From Variovorax sp. KK3 (GTDB taxonomy: Bacteria > Pseudomonadota > Gammaproteobacteria > Burkholderiales > Burkholderiaceae_C), in assembly GCF_001984055.1 (NCBI RefSeq), contig NZ_LYVO01000022.1, forward strand, positions 29,261 to 93,260: a stretch of 64,000 nucleotides of DNA, read 5' to 3'. Shown piece after piece: positions 51,532-60,181 of the stretch. Both the position numbers and the translations under genes were made by a program. The notes below the pieces were generated by a model. That model was not told the origin of the DNA and ran no database searches. It worked only from the letters and a program-made list of their open reading frames with translations. Numbering within the stretch: position 1 is the stretch's first letter; each line of letters opens with the position of its first letter.

Positions 51532-54500
51532 CTAGCGGCCAACGCGTGCCAGCAAGCGCATGGCGGCAGTCAGGGTTTGCTTCTTGCGCCAGTACCCTTC
51601 CCACGGATCCGACTTCTGGAAGCTCAGGTACTCGCGGGCCGTCGCGATTGTCCACTGCGCGCCGCTCTTGAGGTCTCGCAACTGCTCCCAAGCCACCGGC
51701 ATCGACACTCCAAGGCCCGGCCGCGAGCGCGCCGAGAACGCCGCCGCCGTCGTCGCCCCGTGGCCGTTGCGCAGGTAGTCGACGAACAGCTTGCCGACCC
51801 GGTTCTTCGGCCCGCTCTTGGCCACGAACCGGAACGGGATGGTGCGCGCCAGGTGCGTGACAACAGCCTGCGAAAAATCCTTGACCGTGTCGTAATCGAG
51901 CCGCGGCGTCACTGGCACGACCACGTGCAGTCCTTTACCACCAGAGGTCTTGAGCCAACTCTCCAGACCGAGCTCATCGAGCAGCGCGCGCACGAGCGTC
52001 GCCGCTTCCTGCACGTGCTGCCACGGCGTGCCCTCTCCAGGATCGAGGTCAAAGATGATCCGGTCGGGCTTGTCGATGTTCTTCGCCACCGAGTTCCACG
52101 TGTGGAACTCGATCACGTTCATCTGCGCGCAGGCCACCAGCGCTTGCGCGCTCGACACCTCGAGCAATTCAGCATGCCCGGGCCACAGCGCGGCCGGCAG
52201 GTTGTGCACGTGCGGGATCGACAGCTTGTCGTCATGCTTCTGGAAGAACAGCTCGCCCGTGATGCCCGTTGGGCCACGCACAAGTGATATGGGCCGTCCC
52301 TTCAGATGCGGCAGCATCCACTCGGCCACGCTCTCGTAATACCTCACGAGGTCGACCTTGCGCAGCCCGGTCGACGGATCGATCACGCGCTCGGGATTCG
52401 TCACCTTGACGCCTGTTCCCTTGGGCAACTTGCTGGGTGCAGCGCCGTCCCCCAACGACTTGGTGCGCTCGCGCACGATCAGTGCCGCCGGTTTGTCGGT
52501 GCGTACGCCGCGAAACACCGGGTGCCGTACGCGGCCGTCGGGCGTCCACTCGGAGAACGCTACCTCGACCACCATCGTCGGTTTGACCCAGCGCTCGGTG
52601 CCCACTGCGCGCTTGGACCAGCGACCTGGCTTGGCTTCCTCGGCGGCCACTGGCGCCTTGGCGACCTGAAGCTTGACGAGCGTCGACTTGAGCTCGCGGC
52701 CCAGCGCGGAGCCCCACCCGGTGCCGACCGAGCCGGCAAAGCGGATCTGCGTGCCGTCGTGGTAGCCGAGCAGCAGGCTGCCGACTTCCGAAGGCGCACC
52801 GCCACGGTCCGTGAAGCCGACCACCACGAATTCCTGCCTGTGCGTGCACTTGAGTTTGAGCCAGGTTTCCGTGCGCCCCGACGCGTAGGGCGCGTCGGCG
52901 CGCTTGACCATGACGCCCTCCATCCCCATGCGGCAGGCCGCATCGAGCAGGTGGCCCGGCAGCACGTCGAAGGACTGGCTGAAACGAACGATGCTTTCAT
53001 CGCGCTGCTCGAACAACTCACGCAGCGTTGCACGCCGGTTCGCGAGCGGGACTGCGCGCAGGTCCATGCCTTCGAGGAACGGGACGTCAAACACGAACAT
53101 CTCGATGTCTCCGGTGCGCGCATTGTCGATCGCGTTCTGCAACCGATTGAAGTCGGGGACGCCGGCCTCGTTGAGCGCGACGATCTCGCCGTCAAGCCAC
53201 GCACTGTCCAACCCCAGCGCCGCGATGGCCTCGGCCACGGGCTCGAGCTTTCGCGTCCAGTCGTGTCCGTTGCGCGTGAAGAGCCGGACATCGCCGTGGT
53301 CGATCCGAGCCAAAAGGCGATAGCCATCGAACTTGTTCTCGACGATCCAATCGCCACTCGGCACCGCCGACACCAGCGTCGCCAACTGAGGCTGGAGCCT
53401 GGCTGGAAGCAATGCCTTCTTGCCGAGTCCGAGATCGGGTGCGTCGGCGCGCGGCTTCGAGACCAAGGCGCCGCGCGGGTCGCGTTCTTCGATGGGGCCG
53501 AGCGTCTTCGACACCACGCTGTCCGGGAGTTCGGCGATCACGTCGTACGCCGCACTCGGTCGAGCCCAGGCATCGCCACGCTTCTTCAGGAACAGCCACT
53601 GCTCCTTCTTCTTGTCCCCAGGCTTCGAGATGCGCACGAGCTCCCAGCGGCCCGCGAGCTTCTGACCATGCAACTTGAAGATCAGCTTGCCCTTGACCAA
53701 GCCCTCACGCGGGTCGCCCTCCGGCTCCCAGGTCCCGCGGTCCCAGACGATGACCGTGCCGCCGCCGTACTCGCCCTTCGGGATGTCGCCCTCGAAGGTG
53801 TTGTAGTCGATCGGATGATCCTCGACGTGGATGGCCATCTGCTTGATGGCCGGGTCGTAGGAGGGCCCCTTGGGCACGGCCCACGACACCATCACGCCGT
53901 CGAGCTCGAGCCTCAGGTCGTAGTGCAAGCGCGAGGCCCAATGCTTCTGGATAACGAAAGCGAGCCCGCAGTCCTCTCGCGCAGCGGCACCTTCAACCGG
54001 GGTGCCCGCTGGCTCTGCAGTCTTCGTGAAGTCGCGTTTCGCGTTGTAGCGCGAGAGCGCCTGGCCGCGTTCCTCGGTGGACGCAGGCTTCCGAGTTGCC
54101 CGCTGAGCGGTCGGGCCGGAGGTGATGCGCTTCGGTGTCGCGGCTTCACGGGGTGGCCGTGGCGTTCGCTTCGGCTTGGCAAGCCGAAGCTCCGCCCAGA
54201 CAGGCGCGTGATCGCTCGCACCTTCGCGACCGCGCTCCTCGCGGCCCACGCCGGCGTCCATGACTACGAGTGACTGGCTGACGAGGATGTGATCGATGCG
54301 CAGGCCTGCGTTGCGCTCCCAGCGCTTGCGGCGATAGTCCCAGAAGGTGAACTGCTTGCCGTTGGGGTGGACCTTCTCCAACGCGTCAGTCCAGCCTTGA
54401 GACAGCACCTTGGCGAAGGCCTCGCGCGGCTCGGGCTGCAGCAGGGCGTCGTCACGCCAAGTGTCGGGCTTGTAGATGTCGGCGTCGGTCGGGACCACGT

Positions 54501-54945
54501 TCCAGTCGCCCAGAAGTACGACCGGCTGGCCGGACTTGTAGAGTTCTTCGGTGCGCTGACGCAGCCGTTCGAACCAGCGCAGCTTGTACTCGAATTTCGG
54601 CCCCGGCTGCGGGTTGCCGTTGGGCAGGTACAGGCATGCGAACAGCACCCCGTTGATCGCGGCCTCGACGTAGCGGGGCTCCTTGTCCTTCGGATCGCCC
54701 GGCAGTGCCGTGGCCACTGCCAACGGCTCGTGCCCGCGCGCGAGCAAGGCGACACCATTCCAGCTGCGTTGGCCGACCACCAGGCATTGATAGCCGAGTG
54801 CTTCGATCTGAGCAACTGGGAAATCGGCCGTCGGCGTCTTGAGTTCCTGCAGCGCAACAACGTCGGGCTGCGTGCGCTCGAGCCAGTCACGCAGCAGGTC
54901 CAGCCGCTTCACGACGTTGTTGATGTTCCAGCTCGCAACGTGCAC
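51532..54945 (-). CDS. ligD: Exonuclease III-LigD fusion protein
   Basis: A single 1137-aa frame with four enzymes for DNA repair. Residues 1-255: exonuclease III/AP endonuclease with Asn8, Glu34 (ALQELKT), Tyr106, Asp147 and Asn149 (GDWNV) and Asp245-His246 (SDHAPVW). Residues 325-470: LigD 3'-phosphoesterase (QKHWASRLHYDLRLELDG, VEDHP). Residues 530-820: ATP-dependent ligase with nucleotidyl Lys538 in ENKFDGYR. Residues 845-1130: primase-polymerase with FDLDPG and FVDYLRNG. The linker 256-320 is basic and contains no stop or strong internal start. LigD normally works with Ku in end joining; no ku gene is in the window. Confidence 0.92.
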   Translation of the reverse strand: MHVASWNINNVVKRLDLLRDWLERTQPDVVALQELKTPTADFPVAQIEALGYQCLVVGQRSWNGVALLARGHEPLAVATALPGDPKDKEPRYVEAAINGVLFACLYLPNGNPQPGPKFEYKLRWFERLRQRTEELYKSGQPVVLLGDWNVVPTDADIYKPDTWRDDALLQPEPREAFAKVLSQGWTDALEKVHPNGKQFTFWDYRRKRWERNAGLRIDHILVSQSLVVMDAGVGREERGREGASDHAPVWAELRLAKPKRTPRPPREAATPKRITSGPTAQRATRKPASTEERGQALSRYNAKRDFTKTAEPAGTPVEGAAAREDCGLAFVIQKHWASRLHYDLRLELDGVMVSWAVPKGPSYDPAIKQMAIHVEDHPIDYNTFEGDIPKGEYGGGTVIVWDRGTWEPEGDPREGLVKGKLIFKLHGQKLAGRWELVRISKPGDKKKEQWLFLKKRGDAWARPSAAYDVIAELPDSVVSKTLGPIEERDPRGALVSKPRADAPDLGLGKKALLPARLQPQLATLVSAVPSGDWIVENKFDGYRLLARIDHGDVRLFTRNGHDWTRKLEPVAEAIAALGLDSAWLDGEIVALNEAGVPDFNRLQNAIDNARTGDIEMFVFDVPFLEGMDLRAVPLANRRATLRELFEQRDESIVRFSQSFDVLPGHLLDAACRMGMEGVMVKRADAPYASGRTETWLKLKCTHRQEFVVVGFTDRGGAPSEVGSLLLGYHDGTQIRFAGSVGTGWGSALGRELKSTLVKLQVAKAPVAAEEAKPGRWSKRAVGTERWVKPTMVVEVAFSEWTPDGRVRHPVFRGVRTDKPAALIVRERTKSLGDGAAPSKLPKGTGVKVTNPERVIDPSTGLRKVDLVRYYESVAEWMLPHLKGRPISLVRGPTGITGELFFQKHDDKLSIPHVHNLPAALWPGHAELLEVSSAQALVACAQMNVIEFHTWNSVAKNIDKPDRIIFDLDPGEGTPWQHVQEAATLVRALLDELGLESWLKTSGGKGLHVVVPVTPRLDYDTVKDFSQAVVTHLARTIPFRFVAKSGPKNRVGKLFVDYLRNGHGATTAAAFSARSRPGLGVSMPVAWEQLRDLKSGAQWTIATAREYLSFQKSDPWEGYWRKKQTLTAAMRLLARVGR

Positions 54946-55171
54946 CGCATCATTTCCGATATGTCCCCGGAGGTTAGCGCGTCCGTCCTCTCATAGGCCC
55001 AGGAAGTGCGGCCGCCCTACGGGCGCGCGCACTGCGCGCCTACGCGGGCGAGAGTCGCCGCCGCAGACTGCGGATGCGGCCAAACCGAGCAGGGCTCACG
55101 TCGGCCACACCCGGGATAACATTCCGCGCAGCTCTGTGCAGCAAGCCGGGCAGCGACCGCGAGACCAGGAC

Positions 55172-55369
55172 ATGGCCAAGCAACGTCACAAGAACCTCGA
55201 ACTGCCTTTCTCGGAAAAGGCCGATCCCGTCCGCCGCAAGGCAGCGACCACTCGCGCGCGGACGCGGCGAAAGGGCCTCTTGTTGATCGACTACCAATCT
55301 TGGCAAGAGGCCATGGCCACGGTGCCTGCGGAAGGAGCCGTCTTGAGTCGATCGAAGCGCGGACCTTGA
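55172..55369 (+). CDS. Small basic hypothetical protein
   Basis: Frame of 65 aa: KQRHKNLELPFSEKADPVRRKAATTRARTRRKGLLLIDYQSWQEAMATVP, rich in Arg and Lys. AGGA stands before ATG 55172. It lies between the ligase fusion and the H-NS gene and could bind nucleic acid. Family not recognised. Confidence 0.5.
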   Translation: MAKQRHKNLELPFSEKADPVRRKAATTRARTRRKGLLLIDYQSWQEAMATVPAEGAVLSRSKRGP

Positions 55370-55519
55370 GCAGGTATCTGCACCGCCGGCTGATCGACGC
55401 CTCACGTCGGCTGCGCGCGAAGGATGTTGCAGGCGCGCAGATGCTCCTATTGGCGCGGAGAGGCGAAATTGGCCTGCTCCAACCCCCTAGACTTCACGCT
55501 TTCAACTTTCTAGACATTC

Positions 55520-56395
55520 ATGACCAAGTCCTATGCCGAACTGACACGCGAGATCGCGGCCCTGCAGGCCTCCGCTCAAAAGCTGCGTGCGATCGAAGCC
55601 AAGGGAGCGATTGCAAAGATCAACGCGATGATCGCAACCTTTGACCTCAAGGCGGCAGACCTCAAGTTCGGATCGACCTCGACTGGCGTGTTGCAGCGGA
55701 CCCCTAAAGCCAAGCGAGGGGCGGTCGCGGTGGGAGCGAAGTTCAGGGACGGCAAGGGCAATGAATGGGGAGGGCGCGGGCCGAGGCCTGCGTGGTTGCG
55801 TGATGCGATCGCCGGTGGTCGGACGCTCGAGAGCTTCTCGGTCGATGCGGTCGCCGCGAGCGCGGCTGCAACAGCAAAGGCGGCGAAATCGACGAATGCA
55901 CCAGCGAAGTCGTCCGCGTCTCAACGCGTTAAGTCGCCCGTTGCTTCCCCGAAGACGGCTCCGAGAAAGTCGTTGAATGCAGCCAAGCCGGCGGCGAGTG
56001 CCGCAATCGACTCAACAACTGCAGAAACGGGCACGAGCAAGGTGAAGGCTTCGCGAAAGACGGCGCTCAAGCCAGCTTCCAAGAAAGTGTCTTCGACCAA
56101 GAAGCTGGCGCAGTCTGCAAATTCCGCTGCAAAGAAATCGCCTGCCAAGAAGATTGCCGCGAAAAAGCTGATTGCAAAGCCGGTGCGTGCTCCGAGCCCT
56201 AACAAGCAAGCTTCGGCTTCCAAGAAGCCAAAGCTGGCGACCAGTTCGGCCGCCGCGAAGAAGTCGGCGCCTAAGAGGGTCGCGGCACCCCGCAAGAAGG
56301 TGAACCCCAAGGCCACGGAGCTGGACAACGTGCCCGTCGAGGCCCAAACGACCCCGATGACTCCGGTGGCTGAAACCACATTGGCGGCTGCTTAG
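55520..56395 (+). CDS. H-NS-family protein with histone H1-like tail
   Basis: Nucleoid protein of 291 aa. An N-terminal coiled helix (YAELTREIAALQASAQKLRAIEAKGAIAKI) for dimerisation is followed by the H-NS DNA-binding core FRDGKGNEWGGRGPRPAWLRDAIAGGR (about 74-100). Residues about 120-275 are an unusual Ala/Lys/Ser/Pro tail with repeated KKS, AKK and SKK units, like the C-terminus of eukaryotic histone H1 and of some Burkholderiales AlgP-like proteins. H-NS silences AT-rich foreign DNA; the tail would add non-specific DNA compaction. Its own codons are less GC-biased in the tail. Confidence 0.88.
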   Translation: MTKSYAELTREIAALQASAQKLRAIEAKGAIAKINAMIATFDLKAADLKFGSTSTGVLQRTPKAKRGAVAVGAKFRDGKGNEWGGRGPRPAWLRDAIAGGRTLESFSVDAVAASAAATAKAAKSTNAPAKSSASQRVKSPVASPKTAPRKSLNAAKPAASAAIDSTTAETGTSKVKASRKTALKPASKKVSSTKKLAQSANSAAKKSPAKKIAAKKLIAKPVRAPSPNKQASASKKPKLATSSAAAKKSAPKRVAAPRKKVNPKATELDNVPVEAQTTPMTPVAETTLAAA

Positions 56396-57295
56396 GTCTT
56401 CCGCTTCTACTATGCAGCTGATCGACCTCGGCGGGGGCGTTGCGAATCGAAGTTGAGTAGCGATGCGCGTTGCAGCCAGTGGGGGTCCTAGCGAAGCTTG
56501 GATTCGGAGGTGTGGCAACGCAGGACGCCATCGGGCAAGCGGACAAGCCTTTCAGTGTTTCCCGCGCTCCAACCTGCAAGTTGGACTGCACGGGCGCCCG
56601 CAACGGTTGACGGACCCAAGTTGGAGCCTTCTGCGGCAAGTTGACCTTTCAGGGTCTCTGAGCCGAAGTTGGAGGAAGTTTCGATTGCCATAGAGGGTGA
56701 TTGCTTTCTTGAGGGGTCAGTTCGTGTCGGCCGTCAGGGTCGTGGGACGATGCGCGTTTTTCCATAGGACGATCCGGACAGAGCGTGACGGACGGCACCG
56801 CCGCAATGTCTCTGCGCTTCCCTCGTCCTGACGGCATGCCTCGAGCACTCAAGCTGTGCGGATGACTGCCACGCCGATTCGATCGAATAGCCGTCAAACC
56901 AAGGGATAGCCGTGGGGCGATCCGGCCTGCGGCCGCCGGGCTCTATGCGCCTGTGGCGCACCGGACCTGATGGTCCCGGCCTGGCGGTAACGATCCCTAT
57001 CGCGACGCATGGATCCGCGTTTGCGGATGCACCCCTTTAGCCGGGCCAGGCCCGGTGACTTTCATGTCGTGATGGCTAAGGGGCCTGCCCCTCGCGCGCG
57101 GCGTGGTGAAGGCTTCGCCCAGGCAGGCTGGTGTCCCCATGCTTCGCCGAGGCTGCAGCACGGCGTTGCCGCTCTCCTTCGGAGAGTGGGCGATTCCCCT
57201 CCGGCCCACCTGCCACTCCGCTTGCGACCCCGGTTTCGCCAACGGGCAGGGCCGATGCGCATTTGCATCGAACCCCTCACCCGAAAAGGAGAACC
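56396..57295. other. 900-bp leader before ardC with nested inverted repeats
   Basis: No gene supported. CCCCTTTAGCC (57032-57042) pairs with GGCTAAGGGG (57074-57083), and inside it CCGGGCC/GGCCCGG (57041-57055) pairs around one A. The structure may be a transfer-origin element or a regulated leader of ardC. Confidence 0.45.
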
Positions 57296-58246
57296 ATGAA
57301 GTCCCAATCCCTGAAGCTGGATGTCTACGCACGCGTGACCGACCGGATCATCTCGACCCTCGAAGCCGGAACGCGGCCCTGGCTGAAGCCCTGGAGCACG
57401 CCGGCCGGCGAACGATCCGCCGTCATGCCGCTGCGCGCCGACGGCACGCCGTACCGTGGCATCAACGTCCTGCTGCTGTGGGGCGAGGCGATGGACAAGG
57501 GATATGCCTGCAACACTTGGATGACCTACAAGCAGGCCGAGGCCCAGGGCGCCCAGGTGCGCAAGGGCGAGAAGGGTTCGATGGTGGTCTATGCGAACCG
57601 GGCCAGCGCGAGCGAGAGTGACGAGGAGGGCGGAGCGGAAGCCGGAAAGGCGGGGCGAGGCTATGCGTTCATGAGGGCCTACACAGTCTTCAATGTGGAG
57701 CAGATCGACGGCCTGCCGGAGACGTTCTACGCGAAGCCAGCCGAGAGGGACGAGGTGCGATCGCCCGCGATGATCGAGGCGGCAGATGAATTCTTTGCAG
57801 GCACGGGCGCGACGGTCCGGCATGGCGGCAGCCGCGCGTTCTACACGACCGGCGAGGACTTCATCCAGTTGCCGCCGCTGCAGGCCTTTCGCGATGCCGA
57901 GAGCTACACGGCCATCAAGGCGCACGAGTTCATCCACTGGACCGGGCATCACAGCCGCATGCATCGCGAGTTCGGCAAACGCTTCGGAGACAAGGCCTAC
58001 GCCTTCGAAGAACTGGTGGCCGAGCTCGGCGCGGCATTTCTCTGCGCAACGCTCGGCATCACGCCGGAACCCCGGGACGACCATGCTGCCTATCTCGCCA
58101 GCTGGCTCCAAGTGCTGAAGGGCGACAAGTGAGCGATCTTTGCAGCCGCCGCGCACGCCCAGCGCGCCACGGACTATCTGGAGGGCCTCCAATCCGCTGA
58201 CGTTGCCGATGCCACCGAAAGCGACCGGGCGACCGAGGCGGCATGA
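57296..58246 (+). pseudogene. ardC: ArdC-type antirestriction protein gene with premature TGA
   Basis: ArdC proteins protect incoming plasmid DNA from restriction during conjugation. The N-terminal ssDNA-binding domain (YARVTDRIISTLEAGTRPWLKPW) and the metalloprotease-like domain with HEFIHWTGH at 210-218 are intact. AGGAG precedes the ATG. A TGA at 58130 ends the first 278 codons, but the same frame continues AIFAAAAHAQRATDYLEGLQSAD to a stop at 58246, exactly the expected ending (relatives have Arg at the stop position, CGA to TGA). The truncated product may keep partial function. Confidence 0.82.
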
Positions 58247-58251
58247 GCGGC

Positions 58252-58288
58252 TAAAAAAATCGCCGGGCTCAGCCCGGCGATCTCTTTT
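58252..58288. terminator. Bidirectional Rho-independent terminator
   Basis: A perfect 10-bp stem ATCGCCGGGC/GCCCGGCGAT with loop TCA (58259-58281) is followed by CTCTTTT and preceded by AAAAAAA. It ends the ardC transcript and would also stop minus-strand transcription. Confidence 0.85.
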
Positions 58289-58551
58289 CAAAGGGCCTTG
58301 CGGCCATACACAGCGTCTGCTGCTCCGCAACTAAAGCGACAACGGCGAGCTAACGGCACGAGGACGTGAGCAAGCGGCGCGCTAGCTCGCGGCAGACAGC
58401 GAAGCTTTGCACCAACAACGGGCGCAGCCGAAACTAAAGTATTCGCCGTCATCACCTTGATTGACGCGGCTGATGAATGCGCGGACCCTTCGCTCCGTTT
58501 CCTGCTCCGGCCTTCTTCGTGCCCTGGTCGGACGGTCTTCCCACGAAGGCC

Positions 58552-58890
58552 ATGTCAGCGCACCATGTGGGAATGCGCCCGTTGCCCCAAGACCTCAAAT
58601 TCGATCGCTGGCAAGCAGCAGAGCGCGACGTCGAACAAGCTGAGCATTCATGGCTGACTGCCATCTACTCGATCGATGCGGACCCCAAGCTGGTCCGCGA
58701 GCGGCATGCCGAACTCGTCGAAGCGCGAAAGGCCGCGCTGATCCTGTTGGCGCAATCGCTGAACGAATCGGCAGCGGCGCACGGAGTCGGCCGGACCACT
58801 GCGCAAGATGGCGACATAGAGATCGGAGCGCGCAGGGAGGAAAGGGCCGGGACAGGGGCAGGGGAGGGCACCGGGCTACCGAGGACGTAG
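58552..58890 (+). CDS. Small conserved hypothetical protein (paralogue of 20761-20988)
   Basis: Protein of 112 aa: FDRWQAAERDVEQAEHSWLTAIYSIDADPKLVRERHAELVEARKAALILLAQSLNES, the same family as at 20.8 kb, with a longer glycine-rich C-terminus. GAAGG lies before ATG 58552. It sits between the ardC terminator and the transfer genes. Function unknown; the amphipathic helices suggest a small binding protein. Confidence 0.65.
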   Translation: MSAHHVGMRPLPQDLKFDRWQAAERDVEQAEHSWLTAIYSIDADPKLVRERHAELVEARKAALILLAQSLNESAAAHGVGRTTAQDGDIEIGARREERAGTGAGEGTGLPRT

Positions 58891-58934
58891 CCCAGCTTCG
58901 GGCCGCTCCATGCAGACGTCCCAGGACGGCTTGT

Positions 58935-60068
58935 TTAGCGGTGACGCTGTGGCGCGTGTGTACGTTCGGGACGCTGCGCCGCGGATACCGAGCGTGTCGC
59001 TTCCGAGCGCGGTTGACTCAGATCGTGGGCCGCAGCCGTGAGGTGCTTCAGGAAAGTCTCACGCCCCTTGCTGTTCGTGATGCTCTTCTCGGCCCAGGAT
59101 GTCAGATCCTTGAGCATCTCTTCGGCGCGCTGCTGGTTGAACGGGATGATCGTGGCCTGGCCACGCTCAAGCCCGTACTGGACCTTCATGTGCGTGCCCG
59201 GCTTGACCGTGCCCGCGTCGATGGCACCACTGATCTCGGCGCTGTTGTCGAGCTTGCCCAGGTCGTGCGCGACCGCCACGCCGCGGCCGACGCGCTGGAT
59301 GACATGGCTGTCGGTAATCAGCAGGACGCGTCCACCGTACTCGCCCTCGGCCTTCGGCAGATAGACATGGCCCCGCGTGCCCGGCGCCTGCGCCTTCAGC
59401 AGGTTGATGGCCTCCTGCCAATCGGGCTTGGGCATGTTCGAGCCAATCCGAACGAACGGTTCGCGCGGGGTGTCTTGTGAGGGTTCCATGGGGTCAGCGG
59501 TTTGGGTCCGGGAAAGTTGAGATGAAGAAGAGCGATCGGAAGCGTGGTTGAGCCAAGCCTCGACGCCCAGTGAAGTCAGGCGTTCCTTGTCGGCGACGTT
59601 CACGCCATGCTGGTTGCACCATTGCTGGATCGCGGCCAACGTGGGCAGGGCGGTCGTCGCGCCGTGCTCATGCACCTCGACGGCGCCGATGTCGAAGTTG
59701 GCGCGCATGGACGCCTTAGGCACGGACTCGAGGCGCAGCCAGGCGTCGTCCTGCCGATCGACGATGCTCATGAAGTCGGCCCGCGCGAGTTCCGCCGACG
59801 CCAAGGTCCCGCGACTGTGCGTGACCATGAACTGCCGGTAGTCCTGGCTCAGCTCGGCGATGGCGCCGATCGCGGCGACGGCGTGCTCGCGATCCTCGGG
59901 AATCTCAAGTCGGTCCAGCGCGCGCAGATGGGCTGCAGCGACATCGCGGGCCTCCTGGCCGGCGAACTGATCGGTGTCGAGCCGCATCACTCGCGCGAGC
60001 GTGGCATCGATCCCTGCAGTGGCCTCGGTGCCCTGCGTGATTCGTGCTTCAACAGTGGAAGTAGGCAT
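58935..60068 (-). CDS. KfrB-domain transfer-region protein
   Basis: Protein of 377 aa. The second half has GHVYLPKAEGEYGGRVLLITDSHVIQRVGRGVAVAHDLGKLDN and KPGTHMKVQYGLERG, the pattern of the KfrB domain found in IncP plasmid proteins and near relaxases. The first half is helical (VAAAHLRALDRLEIPEDREHAVAAIGAIAELSQDYRQF). GAGGGAGG precedes ATG 60068. A promoter with TTGCAA and CATAAT 18 bp apart lies about 75 bp upstream. Role inferred only from context: stability or DNA processing. Confidence 0.65.
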   Translation of the reverse strand: MPTSTVEARITQGTEATAGIDATLARVMRLDTDQFAGQEARDVAAAHLRALDRLEIPEDREHAVAAIGAIAELSQDYRQFMVTHSRGTLASAELARADFMSIVDRQDDAWLRLESVPKASMRANFDIGAVEVHEHGATTALPTLAAIQQWCNQHGVNVADKERLTSLGVEAWLNHASDRSSSSQLSRTQTADPMEPSQDTPREPFVRIGSNMPKPDWQEAINLLKAQAPGTRGHVYLPKAEGEYGGRVLLITDSHVIQRVGRGVAVAHDLGKLDNSAEISGAIDAGTVKPGTHMKVQYGLERGQATIIPFNQQRAEEMLKDLTSWAEKSITNSKGRETFLKHLTAAAHDLSQPRSEATRSVSAAQRPERTHAPQRHR

Positions 60069-60181
60069 CGCCCTCCCTCAATGGTCCTTTGAACACCCCG
60101 CGGGGTACCTGCCGGTCCGTACCGGTCAAGGCGAATTATGGTCACATAGCAATGTTTATTGCAACTATAAATCCATGGGTG

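Noticed and set aside
56649..57290. Short ORFs in the ardC leader
   Set aside because: Several frames open at once, no ribosome sites, no conserved motifs.
58240..58960. KorB-like sites (GCGGCTAAA at about 58247 and TTTAGCGG at about 58935)
   Set aside because: Only half of the IncP KorB operator TTTAGCSGCTAAA is matched in each, and no korB-like gene other than this parB is present.
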